In this document: positions 22,701 through 37,186 of the stretch, piece after piece
How the letters are laid out: each line of letters starts with the position of its first letter
Position numbering within the stretch: the first letter of the stretch is position 1
Source: Elmis aenea
Lineage: Eukaryota; Arthropoda; Insecta; Coleoptera; Elmidae
DNA length: 64,000 nt
Direction: 5' to 3'
NCBI GenBank assembly: GCA_947652605.1
Contig: OX393579.1
Location: 5,642,001 to 5,706,000, forward strand
Notes under the pieces: model-generated
Told to the model about the DNA's origin: nothing
The model's input: only the letters and a program-made list of their open reading frames with translations
The model's database searches: none
Translations under genes and position numbers: made by a program

Positions 22701-25700
22701 TCCTGTGATATACAAATTAATAATTAAAATTGTTTAGAAATAGTCGCTCAAGGAACATATGTATTAACTAAAGCACGGTATTTTTAGGAAATTATTAAAA
22801 ATTAAAACCAGCTCATTGAAAGACATATGCAAAACAATTGTATTCATGTAAAGAGGCGATGGATAAACTGTTCTTGTGATATACAAATCAATAATTAAAA
22901 TTGTTTCGAAATAGTCGCTCAAGGAACATATGTATTAACTAAAGCACGGTATTTTTAGGAAATTATTAAAAATTAAAACCAGCTCATTGAAAGACATATG
23001 CAAAACAATTGTATTCATGTAAAGAGGCGATGGATAAACTGTTCCTGTGATATACAAATCAATAATTAAAATTGTTTAGAAATAGTCGCTCAAGGAACAT
23101 ATGTATTAACTAAAGCACGGTATTTTTAGGAAATTATTAAAAATTAAAACCAGCTCATTGAAAGACATATGCAAAACAATTGTATTCATGTAAAGAGGCG
23201 ATGGATAAACTGTTTCTGTGATATACAAATCAATAATTGAAATTGTTTCGATTAGTCGCTCAAGGAACATATGTATTAACTAAAGCACGGTATTTTTAGG
23301 AAATTATTAAAATCTAAAACCAGCTCATTGAAAGACATATGCAAAACAATTGTATTCATGTAAAGAGGCGATGGATAAACTGTTTCTGTGATATACAAAT
23401 CAATAATTAAAATTGTTTAGAAATAGTCGCTCAAGGAACATATGTATTAACTAAAGCACGGTATTTTTAGGAAATTATTAAAAATTAAAACCAGCTCATT
23501 GAAAGACATATGCAAAACAATTGTAGTAATGTAAAGAGGCGATGGATAAACTGTTCCTGTGATATACAAATCAATAATTGAAATTGTTTCGAAATATTCG
23601 CTCAAGGAACATATGTATTAACTAAAGCACGGTATTTTTAGGAAATTATTAAAAATTAAAACCAGCTCATTGAAAGACATATGCAAAACAATTGTATTCA
23701 TGTAAAGAGGCGATGGATAAACTGTTCCTGTGATATACAAATCAATAATTAAAATTGTTTAGAAATAGTCGCTCAAGGAACATATGTATTAGCTAAAGCA
23801 CGGTATTTTTAGGAAATTATTAAAAATTAAAACCAGCTCATTGAAAGACATATGCAAAACAATTGTATTCATGTAAAGAGGCGATGGATAAACTGTTTCT
23901 GTGATATACAAATCAATAATTAAAATTATTTAGAAATAGTCGCTCAAGGAACATATGTATTAACTAAAGCACGGTATTTTTAGGAAATTATTAAAAATTA
24001 AAACCAGCTCATTGAAAGACATATGCAAAACAATTGTATTCATGTAAAGAAGCGATGGATAAATTGTTCCTGTGATATACAAATTAATAATTAAAATTGT
24101 TTAGAAATAGTCGCTCAAGGAACATATGTATTAACTAAAGCACGGTATTTTTAGGAAATTATTAAAAATTAAAACCAGCTCATTGAAAGACATATGCAAA
24201 ACAATTGTATTCATGTAAAGAGGTGATGGATAAACTGTTCCTGTGATATACAAATCAATAATTAAAATTGTTTCGAAATAGTCGCTCAAGGAACATATGT
24301 ATTAACTAAAGCACGGTATTTTTAGGAAATTATTAAAAATTAAAACCAGCTCATTGAAAGACATATGCAAAACAATTGTATTCATGTAAAGAGGCGATGG
24401 ATAAACTGTTCCTGTGATATACAAATCAATAATTAAAATTGTTTAGAAATAGTCGCTCAAGGAACATATGTATTAACTAAAGCACGGTATTTTTAGGAAA
24501 TTATTAAAAATTAAAACCAGCTCATTGAAAGACATATGCAAAACAATTGTATTCATGTAAAGAGGCGATGGATAAACTGTTCCTGTGATATACAAATCAA
24601 TAATTAAAATTGTGTAGAAATAGTCGCTCAAGGAACATATGTATTAACTAAAGCACGGTATTTTTAGGAAATTATTAAAAATTAAAACCAGCTCATTGAA
24701 AGACATATGCAAAACAATTGTATTCATGTAAAGAGGCGATGGATAAACTGTTCCTGTGATATACAAATCAATAATTAAAATTGTTTCGAAATAGTCGCTC
24801 AAGGAACACATGTATTAACTAAAGCACGGCATTTTTAGGAAATTATTAAAAATTAAAACCAGCTCATTGAAAGACATATGCAAAACAATTGTATTCATGT
24901 AAAGAGGCGATGGATAAACTGTTCCTGTGATATACAAATCAATAATTAAAATTGTTTCGAAATAGTCGCTCAAGGAACACATGTATTAACTAAAGCACGG
25001 TATTTTTAGGAAATTATTGAAAATTAAAACCAACTCATTGAAAGACATATGCAAAACAATTGTATTCATGTAAAGAGGCGATGGATAAACTGTTTCTGTG
25101 ATATACAAATCAATAATTAAAATTGTTTCGAAATAGTCGCTCAAGGAACATATGTATTAACTAAAGCACGGTATTTTTAGGAAATTATTAAAAATTTAAA
25201 CCAGCTCATTGAAAGACATATGCAAAACAATTGTATTCATGTAAAGAAGCGATGGATAAACTGTTCCTGTGATATACAAATCAATAATTAAAATTGTTTA
25301 GAAATAGTCGCTCAAGGAACATATGTATTAACTAAAGCACGGTATTTTTAGGAAATTATTAAAAATTAAAACCCGCTCATTGAAAGACATATGCAAAACA
25401 ATTGTATTCATGTAAAGAGGCGATGGATAAACTGTTCCTGTGATATACAAATCAATAATTAAAATTGTTTAGAAATAGTCGCTCAAGGAACATATGTATG
25501 TATTAACTAAAGCACGGTATTTTTAGGAAATTATTAAAAATTAAAACCAGCTCATTGAAATACATATGCAAAACAATTGTATTCATGTAAAGAGGCGATG
25601 GATAAACTGTTCCTGTGATATACAAATCAATAATTAAAATTGTTTCGAAATAGTCGCTCAAGAAACATATGTATTAACTAAAGCACGGTATTTTTAGGAA

Positions 25701-28700
25701 ATTATTAAAAATTAAAACCAGCTCATTGAAAGACATATGCAAAACAATTGTATTCATGTAAAGAGGCGATGGATAAACTGTTTCTGTGATAAACAAATCA
25801 ATAATTAAAATTGTTTCGAAATAGTCGCTCAAGGAACATATGTATTAACTAAAGCACGGTATTTTTAGGAAATTATTAAAAATTTAAACCAGCTCATTAA
25901 AAGACATATGCAAAACAATTGTATTCATGTAAAGTGGCGATGGATAAACTGTTTCTGTGATATACAAATCAATAATTAAAATTGTTTCGAAATAGTCGCT
26001 CAAGGAACATATGTATTAACTAAAGCACGGTATTTTTAGGAAATTATTAAAAATTAAAACCAGCTCATTGAAAGACATATGCAAAACAATTGTATTCATG
26101 TAAAGAGGCGATGGATAAACTGTTCCTGTGATATACAAATCAATAATTAAAATTGTTTCGAAATAGTCGCTCAAGGAACACATGTATTAACTAAAGCACG
26201 GCATTTTTAGGAAATTATTAAAAATTAAAACCAGCTCATTGAAAGACATATGCAAAACAATTGTATTCATGTAAAGAGGCGATGGATAAACTGTTCCTGT
26301 GATATACAAATCAATAATTAAAATTGTTTAGAAATAGTCGCTCAAGGAACATATGTATTAACTAAAGCACGGTATTTTTAGGAAATTATTAAAAATTAAA
26401 ACCAGCTCATTGAAAGACATATGCAAAACAATTGTATTCATATGAAGAGGCGATGGATAAACTGTTCCTGTGATATACAAATCAATAATTAAAATTGTTT
26501 AGAAATAGTTGCTCAAGGAACATATGTATTAACTAAAGCACGGTATTTTTAGGAAATTATTAAAAATTAAAACCAGCTCATTGAAAGACATATGCAAAAC
26601 AATTGTATTCATGTAAAGAAGCGATGGATAAATTGTTCCTGTGATATACAAATCAATAATTAAAATTGTTTAGAAATAGTCGCTCAAGGAACATATGTAT
26701 TAACTAAAGCACGGTATTTTTAGGAAATTATTAAAAATTAAAACCAGCTCATTGAAAGACATATGCAAAACAATTGTATTCATGTAAAGAGGCGATGGAT
26801 AAACTGTTTCTGTGATATACAAATCAATAATTGAAATTGTTTCGATTAGTCGCTCAAGGAACATATGTATTAACTAAAGCACGGTATTTTTAGGAAATTA
26901 TTAAAATCTAAAACCAGCTCATTGAAAGACATATGCAAAACAATTGTATTCATGTAAAGAGGCGATGGATAAACTGTTCCTGTGATATACAAATCAATAA
27001 TTAAAATTGTTTCGAAATAGTCGCTCAAGGAACATATGTATTAACTAAAGCACGGTATTTTTAGAAAATTATTAAAAATTAAAACCAGCTCATTGAAAGA
27101 CATATGCAAAACAATTGTATTCATGTAAAGAGGCGATGGATAAACTGTTCCTGTGATATACAAATCAATAAATGAAATTGTTTCGAAATATTCGCTCAAG
27201 GAACATATGTATTAACTAAAGCACGGTATTTTTAGGAAATTATAAAAAATTAAAAACCAGCTCTTTGAAAGACATATGCAAAACAATTGTAGTAATGTAA
27301 AGAGGCGATGGATAAACTGTTTCTGTGATATACAAATCAATAATTAAAATTGTTTCGAAATAGTCGCTCAAGGAACATATGTATTAACTAAAGCACGGTA
27401 TTTTTAGGAAATTATTAAAAATTAAAACCAGCTCATTGAAAGACATATGCAAAACAATTGTATTCATGTAAAGAGGCGATGGATAAACTGTTCCTGTGAT
27501 ATACAAATCAATAATTAAAATTGTTTAGAAATAGTTGCTCAAGGAACATATGTATTAACTAAAGCACGGTATTTTTAGGAAATTATTAAAAATTAAAACC
27601 AGCTCATTGAAAGACATATGCAAAACAATTGTATTCATGTAAAGAAGCGATGGATAAATTGTTCCTGTGATATACAAATCAATAATTAAAATTGTTTAGA
27701 AATAGTCGCTCAAGGAACATATGTATTAACTAAAGCACGGTATTTTTAGGAAATTATTAAAAATTAAAACCAGCTCATTAAAAGACATATGCAAAACAAT
27801 TGTATTCATGTAAAGAAGCGATGGATAAATTGTTCCTGTGATATACAAATTAATAATTAAAATTGTTTAGAAATAGTCGCTCAAGGAACATATGTATTAA
27901 CTAAAGCACGGTATTTTTGGGAAATTATTAAAAATTAAAACCAGCTCATTGAAAGACATATGCAAAACAATTGTATTCATGTAAAGAGGCGATGGATAAA
28001 CTGTTCCTGTGATATACAAATCAATAATTAAAATTGTTTCGAAATAGTCGCTCAAGGAACATATGTATTAACTAAAGCACGGTATTTTTAGGAAATTATT
28101 AAAAATTAAAACCAGCTCATTGAAAGACATATGCAAAACAATTGTATTCATGTAAAGAGGCGATGGATAAACTGTTCCTGTGATATACAAATCAATAATT
28201 AAAATTGTGTAGAAATAGTCGCTCAAGGAACATATGTATTAACTAAAGCACGGTATTTTTAGAAAATTATTAAAAATTAAAACCAGCTCATTGAAAGACA
28301 TATGCAAAACAATTGTATTCATGTAAAGAGGCGATGGATAAACTGTTCCTGTGATATACAAATCAATAAATGAAATTGTTTCGAAATATTCGCTCAAGGA
28401 ACATATGTATTAACTAAAGCACGGTATTTTTAGGAAATTATAAAAAATTAAAAACCAGCTCTTTGAAAGACATATGCAAAACAATTGTAGTAATGTAAAG
28501 AGGCGATGGATAAACTGTTTCTGTGATATACAAATCAATAATTAAAATTGTTTCGAAATAGTCGCTCAAGGAACATATGTATTAACTAAAGCACGGTATT
28601 TTTAGGAAATTATTAAAAATTAAAACCAGCTCATTGAAAGACATATGCAAAACAATTGTATTCATGTAAAGAGGCGATGGATAAACTGTTCCTGTGATAT

Positions 28701-31700
28701 ACAAATCAATAATTAAAATTGTTTAGAAATAGTTGCTCAAGGAACATATGTATTAACTAAAGCACGGTATTTTTAGGAAATTATTAAAAATTAAAACCAG
28801 CTCATTGAAAGACATATGCAAAACAATTGTATTCATGTAAAGAAGCGATGGATAAACTGTTCCTGTGATATACAAATCAATAATTAAAATTGTTTAGAAA
28901 TAGTCGCTCAAGGAACATATGTATTAACTAAAGCACGGTATTTTTAGGAAATTATTAAAAATTAAAACCAGCTCATTAAAAGACATATGCAAAACAATTG
29001 TATTCATGTAAAGAAGCGATGGATAAATTGTTCCTGTGATATACAAATTAATAATTAAAATTGTTTAGAAATAGTCGCTCAAGGAACATATGTATTAACT
29101 AAAGCACGGTATTTTTGGGAAATTATTAAAAATTAAAACCAGCTCATTGAAAGACATATGCAAAACAATTGTATTCATGTAAAGAGGCGATGGATAAACT
29201 GTTCCTGTGATATACAAATCAATAATTAAAATTGTTTCGAAATAGTCGCTCAAGGAACATATGTATTAACTAAAGCACGGTATTTTTAGGAAATTATTAA
29301 AAATTAAAACCAGCTCATTGAAAGACATATGCAAAACAATTGTATTCATGTAAAGAGGCGATGGATAAACTGTTCCTGTGATATACAAATCAATAATTAA
29401 ATTTGTGTAGAAATAGTCGCTCAAGGAACATATGTATTAACTAAAGCACGGTATTTTTGGGAAATTATTAAAAATTAAAACCAGCTCATTGAAAGACATA
29501 TGCAAAACAATTGTATTCATGTAAAGAGGCGATGGATAAACTGTTCCTGTGATATACAAATCAATAATTAAAATTGTTTCGAAATAGTCGCTCAAGGAAC
29601 ACATGTATTAACTAAAGCACGGCATTTTTAGGAAATTATTAAAAATTAAAACCAGCTCATTGAAAGACATATGCAAAACAATTGTATTCATGTAAAGAGG
29701 CGATGGATAAACTGTTCCTGTGATATACAAATCAATAATTAAAATTGTTTCGAAATAGTCGCTCAAGGAACACATGTATTAACTAAAGCACGGTATTTTT
29801 AGGAAATTATTAAAAATTTAAACCAGCTTATTAAAAGACATATGCAAAACAATTGTATTCATGTAAAGTGGCGATGGATAAACTGTTTCTGTGATATACA
29901 AATCAATAATTAAAATTGTTTAGAAATAGTCGCTCAAGGAACATATGTATTAACTAAAGCACGGTATTTTTAGGAAATTATTAAAAATTAAAACCAGCTC
30001 ATTGAAAGACATATGCAAAACAATTGTATTCATGTAAAGAGGCGATGGATAAACTGTTCCTGTGATATACAAATCAATAATTAAAATTGTTTCGAAATAG
30101 TCGCTCAAGGAACACATGTATTAACTAAAGCACGGCATATTTAGGAAATTATTAAAAATTAAAACCAGCTCATTGAAAGACATATGCAAAACAATTGTAT
30201 TCATGTAAAGAGGCGATGGATAAACTGTTCCTGTGATATACAAATCAATAATTAAAATTGTTTAGAAATAGTCGCTCAAGGAACATATGTATTAACTAAA
30301 GCACGGTATTTTTAGGAAATTATTAAAAATTAAAACCAGCTCATTGAAAGACATATGCAAAACAATTGTATTCATGTAAAGAGGCGATGGATAAACTGTT
30401 CCTGTGATATACAAATCAATAATTAAAATTGTGTAGAAATAGTCGCTCAAGGAACATATGTATTAACTAAAGCACGGTATTTTTAGGAAATTATTAAAAA
30501 TTAAAACCAGCTCATTGAAAGACATATGCAAAACAATTGTATTCATGTAAAGAGGCGATGGATAAACTGTTCCTGTGATATACAAATCAATAATTAAAAT
30601 TGTTTCGAAATAGTCGCTCAAGGAACACATGTATTAACTAAAGCACGGCATTTTTAGGAAATTATTAAAAATTAAAACCAGCTCATTGAAAGACATATGC
30701 AAAACAATTGTATTCATGTAAAGAGGCGATGGATAAACTGTTCCTGTGATATACAAATCAATAATTAAAATTGTTTCGAAATAGTCGCTCAAGGAACATA
30801 TGTATTAACTAAAGCACGGTATTTTTAGGAAATTATAAAAAATTAAAACCAGCTCATTGAAAGACATATGCAAAACAATTGTATTCATGTGAAGAGGCGA
30901 TGGATAAACTGTTCCTGTGATATACAAATCAATTATTAAAATTGTTTCGAAATAGTCGCTCAAGGAACACATGTATTAACTAAAGCACGGCATTTTTAGG
31001 AAATTATTAAAAATTAAAACCAGCTCATTGAAAGACATATGCAAAACAATTGTATTCATGTAAAGAGGCGATGGATAAACTGTTCCTGTGATATACAAAT
31101 CAATAATTAAAATTGTTTAGAAATAGTCGCTCAAGGAACATATGTATTAACTAAAGCACGGTATTTTTAGGAAATTATTAAAAATTAAAACCAGCTCATT
31201 GAAAGACATATGCAAAACAATTGTATTCATGTAAAGAGGCGATGGATAAACTGTTTCTGTAATATACAAATCAATAATTGAAATTGTTTCGAAATAGTCG
31301 CTCAAGGAACATATGTATTAACTAAAGCACGGTATTTTTAGGAAATTATTAAAAATTAAAACCAGCTCATTGAAAGACATATGCAAAACAATTGTATTCA
31401 TGTAAAGAGGCGATGGATAAACTGTTCCTGTGATATACAAATCAATAATTAAAATTGTTTAGAAATAGTCGCTCAAGGAACATATGTATTAACTAAAGCA
31501 CGGTATTTTTAGGAAATTATTAAAAATTAAAACCAGCTCATTGAAAGACATATGCAAAACAATTGTATTCATGTAAAGAAGCGATGGATAAACTGTTCCT
31601 GTGATATACAAATCAATAATTAAAATTGTTTAGAAATAGTCGCTCAAGGAACATATGTATTAACTAAAGCACGGTATTTTTAGGAAATTATTAAAAATTA

Positions 31701-34700
31701 AAACCCGCTCATTGAAAGACATATGCAAAACAATTGTATTCATGTAAAGAGGCGATGGATAAACTGTTCCTGTGATATACAAATCAATAATTAAAATTGT
31801 TTCGAAATAGTCGCTCAAGGAACATATGTATGTATTAACTAAAGCACGGCATTTTTAGGAAATTATTAAAAATTAAAACCAGCTCATTGAAAGACATATG
31901 CAAAACAATTGTATTCATGTAAAGAGGCGATGGATAAACTGTTCCTGTGATATACAAATCAATAATTAAAATTGTTTAGAAATAGTCGCTCAAGGAACAT
32001 ATGTATTAACTAAAGCACGGTATTTTTAGGAAATTATTAAAAATTTAAACCAGCTCATTGAAAGACATATGCAAAACAATTGTATTCATGTAAAGAGGCG
32101 ATGGATAAACTGTTCCTGTGATATACAAATCAATAATTAAAATTGTGTAGAAATAGTCGCTCAAGGAACATATGTATTAACTAAAGCACGGTATTTTTAG
32201 GAAATTATTAAAAATTAAAACCAGCTCATTGAAAGACATATGCAAAACAATTGTATTCATGTAAAGAGGCGATGGATAAACTGTTCCTGTGATATACAAA
32301 TCAATAATTAAAATTGTTTCGAAATAGTCGCTCAAGGAACACATGTATTAACTAAAGCACGGCATTTTTAGGAAATTATTAAAAATTAAAACCAGCTCAT
32401 TGAAAGACATATGCAAAACAATTGTATTTATGTAAAGAGGCGATGGATAAACTGTTCCTGTGATATACAAATCAATAATTAAAATTGTTTCGAAATAGTC
32501 GCTCAAGGAACATATGTATTAACTAAAGCACGGTATTTTTAGGAAATTATTAAAAATTAAAACCAGCTCATTGAAAGACATATGCAAAACAATTGTATTC
32601 ATGTAAAGAGGCGATGGATAAACTGTTCCTGTGATATACAAATCAATTATTAAAATTGTTTCGAAATAGTCGCTCAAGGAACACATGTATTAACTAAAGC
32701 ACGGCATTTTTAGGAAATTATTAAAAATTAAAACCAGCTCATTGAAAGACATATGCAAAACAATTGTATTCATGTAAAGAGGCGATGGATAAACTGTTCC
32801 TGTGATATACAAATCAATAATTAAAATTGTTTAGAAATAGTCGCTCAAGGAACATATGTATTAACTAAAGCACGGTATTTTTAGGAAATTATTAAAAATT
32901 AAAACCAGCTCATTGAAAGACATATGCAAAACAATTGTATTTATGTAAAGAGGCGATGGATAAACTGTTTCTGTGATATACAAATCAATAATTGAAATTG
33001 TTTCGAAATAGTCGCTCAAGGAACATATGTATTAACTAAAGCACGGTATTTTTAGGAAATTATTAAAAATTAAAACCAGCTCATTGAAAGACATATGCAA
33101 AACAATTGTATTCATGTAAAGAGGCGATGGATAAACTGTTCCTGTGATATACAAATCAATAATTAAAATTGTTTAGAAATAGTCGCTCAAGGAACATATG
33201 TATTAACTAAAGCACGGTATTTTTAGGAAATTATTAAAAATTAAAACCAGCTCATTGAAAGACATATGCAAAACAATTGTATTCATGTAAAGAAGCGATG
33301 GATAAACTGTTCCTGTGATATACAAATCAATAATTAAAATTGTTTCGAAATAGTCGCTCAAGGAACACATGTATTAACTAAAGCACGGTATTTTTAGGAA
33401 ATTATTAAAAATTAAAACCCGCTCATTGAAAGACATATGCAAAACAATTGTATTCATGTAAAGAGGCGATGGATAAACTGTTCCTGTGATATACAAATCA
33501 ATAATTAAAATTGTTTAGAAATAGTCGCTCAAGGAACATATGTATGTATTAACTAAAGCACGGTATTTTTAGGAAATTATTAAAAATTAAAACCAGCTCA
33601 TTGAAAGACATATGCAAAACAATTGTATTCATGTAAAGAGGCGATGGATAAACTGTTCCTGTGATATACAAATCAATAATTAAAATTGTTTCGAAATAGT
33701 CGCTCAAGAAACATATGTATTAACTAAAGCACGGTATTTTTAGGAAATTATTAAAAATTAAAACCAGCTCATTGAAAGACATATGCAAAACAATTGTATT
33801 CATGTAAAGAGGCGATGGATAAACTGTTTCTGTGATATACAAATCAATAATTAAAATTGTTTCGAAATAGTCGCTCAAGGAACATATGTATTAACTAAAG
33901 CACGGTATTTTTAGGAAATTATTAAAAATTTAAACCAGCTCATTGAAAGACATATGCAAAACAATTGTATTCATGTAAAGTGGCGATGGATAAACTGTTT
34001 CTGTGATATACAAATCAATAATTAAAATTGTTTCGAAATAGTCGCTCAAGGAACATATGTATTAACTAAAGCACGGTATTTTTAGGAAATTATTAAAAAT
34101 TAAAACCAGCTCATTGAAAGACATATGCAAAACAATTGTATTCATGTAAAGAGGCGATGGATAAACTGTTCCTGTGATATACAAATCAATAATTAAACTT
34201 GTTTAGAAATAGTCGCTCAAGGAACACATGTATTAACTAAAGCACGGCATTTTTAGGAAATTATTAAAAATTAAAACCAGCTCATTGAAAGACATTTTCA
34301 AAACAATTGTATTCATGTAAAGAGGCGATGGATAAACTGTTCCTGTGATATACAAATCAATAATTAAAATTGTTTAGAAATAGTCGCTCAAGGAACATAT
34401 GTATTAACTAAAGCACGGTATTTTTAGGAAATTATTAAAAATTAAAACCAGCTCATTGAAAGACGTATGCAAAACAATTGTATTCATGTAAAGAGGCGAT
34501 GGATAAACTGTTCCTGTGATATACAAATCAATAATTAAAATTGTGTAGAAATAGTCGCTCAAGGAACATATGTATTAACTAAAGCACGGTATTTTTAGGA
34601 AATTATTAAAAATTAAAACCCGCTCATTGAAAGACATATGCAAAACAATTGTATTCATGTAAAGAGGCGATGGATAAACTGTTCCTGTGATATACAAATC

Positions 34701-36488
34701 AATAATTAAAATTGTTTCGAAATAGTCGCTCAAGGAACACATGTATTAACTAAAGCACGGCATTTTTAGGAAATTATTAAAAATTAAAACCAGCTCATTG
34801 AAAGACATATGCAAAACAATTGTATTCATGTAAAGAGGCGATGGATAAACTGTTCCTGTGATATACAAATCAATAATTAAAATTGTTTCGAAATAGTCGC
34901 TCAAGGAACACATGTATTAACTAAAGCACGGTATTTTTAGGAAATTATTAAAAATTAAAACCAACTCATTGAAAGACATATGCAAAACAATTGTATTCAT
35001 GTAAAGAGGCGATGGATAAACTGTTTCTGTGATATACAAATCAATAATTAAAATTGTTTCGAAATAGTCGCTCAAGGAACATATGTATTAACTAAAGCAC
35101 GGTATTTTTAGGAAATTATTAAAAATTAAAACCAGCTCATTAAAAGACATATGCAAAACAATTGTATTCATGTAAAGTGGCGATGGATAAACTGTTTCTG
35201 TGATATACAAATCAATAATTAAAATTGTTTCGAAATAGTCGCTCAAGGAACATATGTATTAACTAAAGCACGGTATTTTTAGGAAATTATTAAAAATTAA
35301 AACCAGCTCATTGAAAGACATATGCAAAACAATTGTATTCATGTAAAGAGGCGATGGATAAACTGTTCCTGTGATATACAAATCAATTATTAAAATTGTT
35401 TCGAAATAGTCGCTCAAGGAACACATGTATTAACTAAAGCACGGCATTTTTAGGAAATTATTAAAAATTAAAACCAGCTCATTGAAAGACATATGCAAAA
35501 CAATTGTATTCATGTAAAGAGGCGATGGATAAACTGTTCCTGTGATATACAAATCAATAATTAAAATTGTTTAGAAATAGTCGCTCAAGGAACATATGTA
35601 TTAACTAAAGCACGGTATTTTTAGGAAATTATTAAAAATTAAAACCAGCTCATTGAAAGACATATGCAAAACAATTGTATTCATGTAAAGAGGCGATGGA
35701 TAAACTGTTTCTGTGATATACAAATCAATAATTGAAATTGTTTCGAAATAGTCGCTCAAGGAACATATGTATTAACTAAAGCACGGTATTTTTAGGAAAT
35801 TATTAAAAATTAAAACCAGCTCATTGAAAGACATATGCAAAACAATTGTATTCATGTAAAGAGGCGATGGATAAACTGTTCCTGTGATATACAAATTAAT
35901 AATTAAAATTGTTTAGAAATAGTCGCTCAAGGAACATATGTATTAACTAAAGCACGGTATTTTTAGGAAATTATTAAAAATTAAAACCAGCTCATTGAAA
36001 GACATATGCAAAACAATTGTATTCATGTAAAGAAGCGATGGATAAACTGTTCCTGTGATATACAAATCAATAATTAAAATTGTTTAGAAATAGTCGCTCA
36101 AGGAACATATGTATTAACTAAAGCACGGTATTTTTAGGAAATTATTAAAAATTAAAACCCGCTCATTGAAAGACATATGCAAAACAATTGTATTCATGTA
36201 AAGAGGCGATGGATAAACTGTTCCTGTGATATACAAATCAATAATTAAAATTGTTTAGAAATAGTCGCTCAAGGAACATATGTATGTATTAACTAAAGCA
36301 CGGTATTTTTAGGAAATTATTAAAAATTAAAACCAGCTCATTGAAAGACATATGCAAAACAATTGTATTCATGTAAAGAGGCGATGGATAAACTGTTCCT
36401 GTGATATACAAATCAATAATTAAAATTGTTTTGAAATAGTCGCTCAAGGAACACATGTATTAACTAAAGCACGGCATTTTTAGGAAAT
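19728..36488. repeat. 171-bp satellite DNA array, about 98 monomers, with higher-order structure
   Basis: Head-to-tail monomers of 171 bp (CCAGCTC starts at 19730, 19901, 20072 and so on to 36333). The last copy is cut after TAGGAAAT at 36488. Most monomers differ by few substitutions. Diagnostic variants recur at fixed spacing: TCGATTAGTC at 22051 and 23248 (7 monomers apart); AGAAAATTA and TTTGGGAAATT at 7-monomer spacing in 27-29.4 kb; CAATTATT at 30929, 32644 and 35385 and a 4-bp insertion (TATGTATGT) at about 25494, 31826, 33539 and 36282 (10 and 16 monomers). Two main classes carry TTTCGAAATAGTCGCTC or TTTAGAAATAGTCGCTC. The monomer has no coding capacity. The sequence contains two CATATG sites and ACAATTGT as internal dyads. 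Such length and structure are typical of centromeric or pericentromeric satellites; no function is proven. Confidence 0.97.
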
Positions 36489-36890
36489 CTGGTGAATCTG
36501 TTTGGAAGCTCCTTGGCGAGTATTTGCTTTGAGGGTGTTCCGGCGGCTTACCTCCTATTCTGACCTAGTGCATTCGCTTTTTGAGCGAGTTATCGCTAGC
36601 AGAAGGCGAAGGCACACTAGGTTGGTCCTTCCCGGTTCTGTCATAGAAGTCTAACCTGGGCGAGAGATCGCTGTCAGGTATGATCCGTAGGATCATCATT
36701 TCCACCATCTTACACACAAACATCGATACACTCAACCTCAACCATGCTACGTCGCATTTTCAACAATATCTGAATGATAATCTGTTCAAAGTATGAAATA
36801 TATAAATGGTACCTAACAAGAATTCACAATAAATACCATTTTATACATAACGCGTGTTGTTTCATTTACTTTCTACACCCTTAACAGCTG
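36489..36890. mobile_element. LTR-like segment at the right edge of the satellite
   Basis: A GC-richer block with sharp borders begins exactly where the satellite stops. It contains a hairpin built on ACCTAGTGC...GCACACTAGGT (about 36563-36622), a TATATAAATGG box near 36800, an AATAAA signal near 36828 and a terminal sequence CCCTTAACA. TATA box, polyadenylation signal and final CA in this order fit an LTR. No matching second LTR or target duplication was found and the left border TG is uncertain, so a solo or truncated LTR is possible but unproven. Confidence 0.35.
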
Positions 36891-37186
36891 ATCTAAACCT
36901 AGAGTTCTACGCAAAACGACGTGAAGTAGTCCTTCACAAAGATTTGACGATCACGAGCCCAAACATCAAATAAGGCGCTTACCGTAGATAAAAAAACTAG
37001 ATCTAAGGTAATAAGCATCTAATTACTCGTATATTACCAGTGGGGTATGTCACAGATTATTGTCTTGTATAGTTGACTCGTATAGTTTTACATTGTAGAA
37101 TGTTATTAAATATTTATACAATTATTAAACAATTTAAAACTTACTGACAATAACAATAAAATATCATAATTTTGGTTCTGCAATTA
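36891..37186. other. Spacer between LTR-like block and 147-bp repeats
   Basis: AT-rich with no recognisable element. Confidence 0.5.

Noticed and set aside
19728..36488. Identity with primate alpha satellite because of the 171-bp length
   Set aside because: Only the length agrees; the sequence is different and the surroundings are insect transposons.
19728..36488. CRISPR array
   Set aside because: The units are uniform 171-bp monomers without unique spacers.
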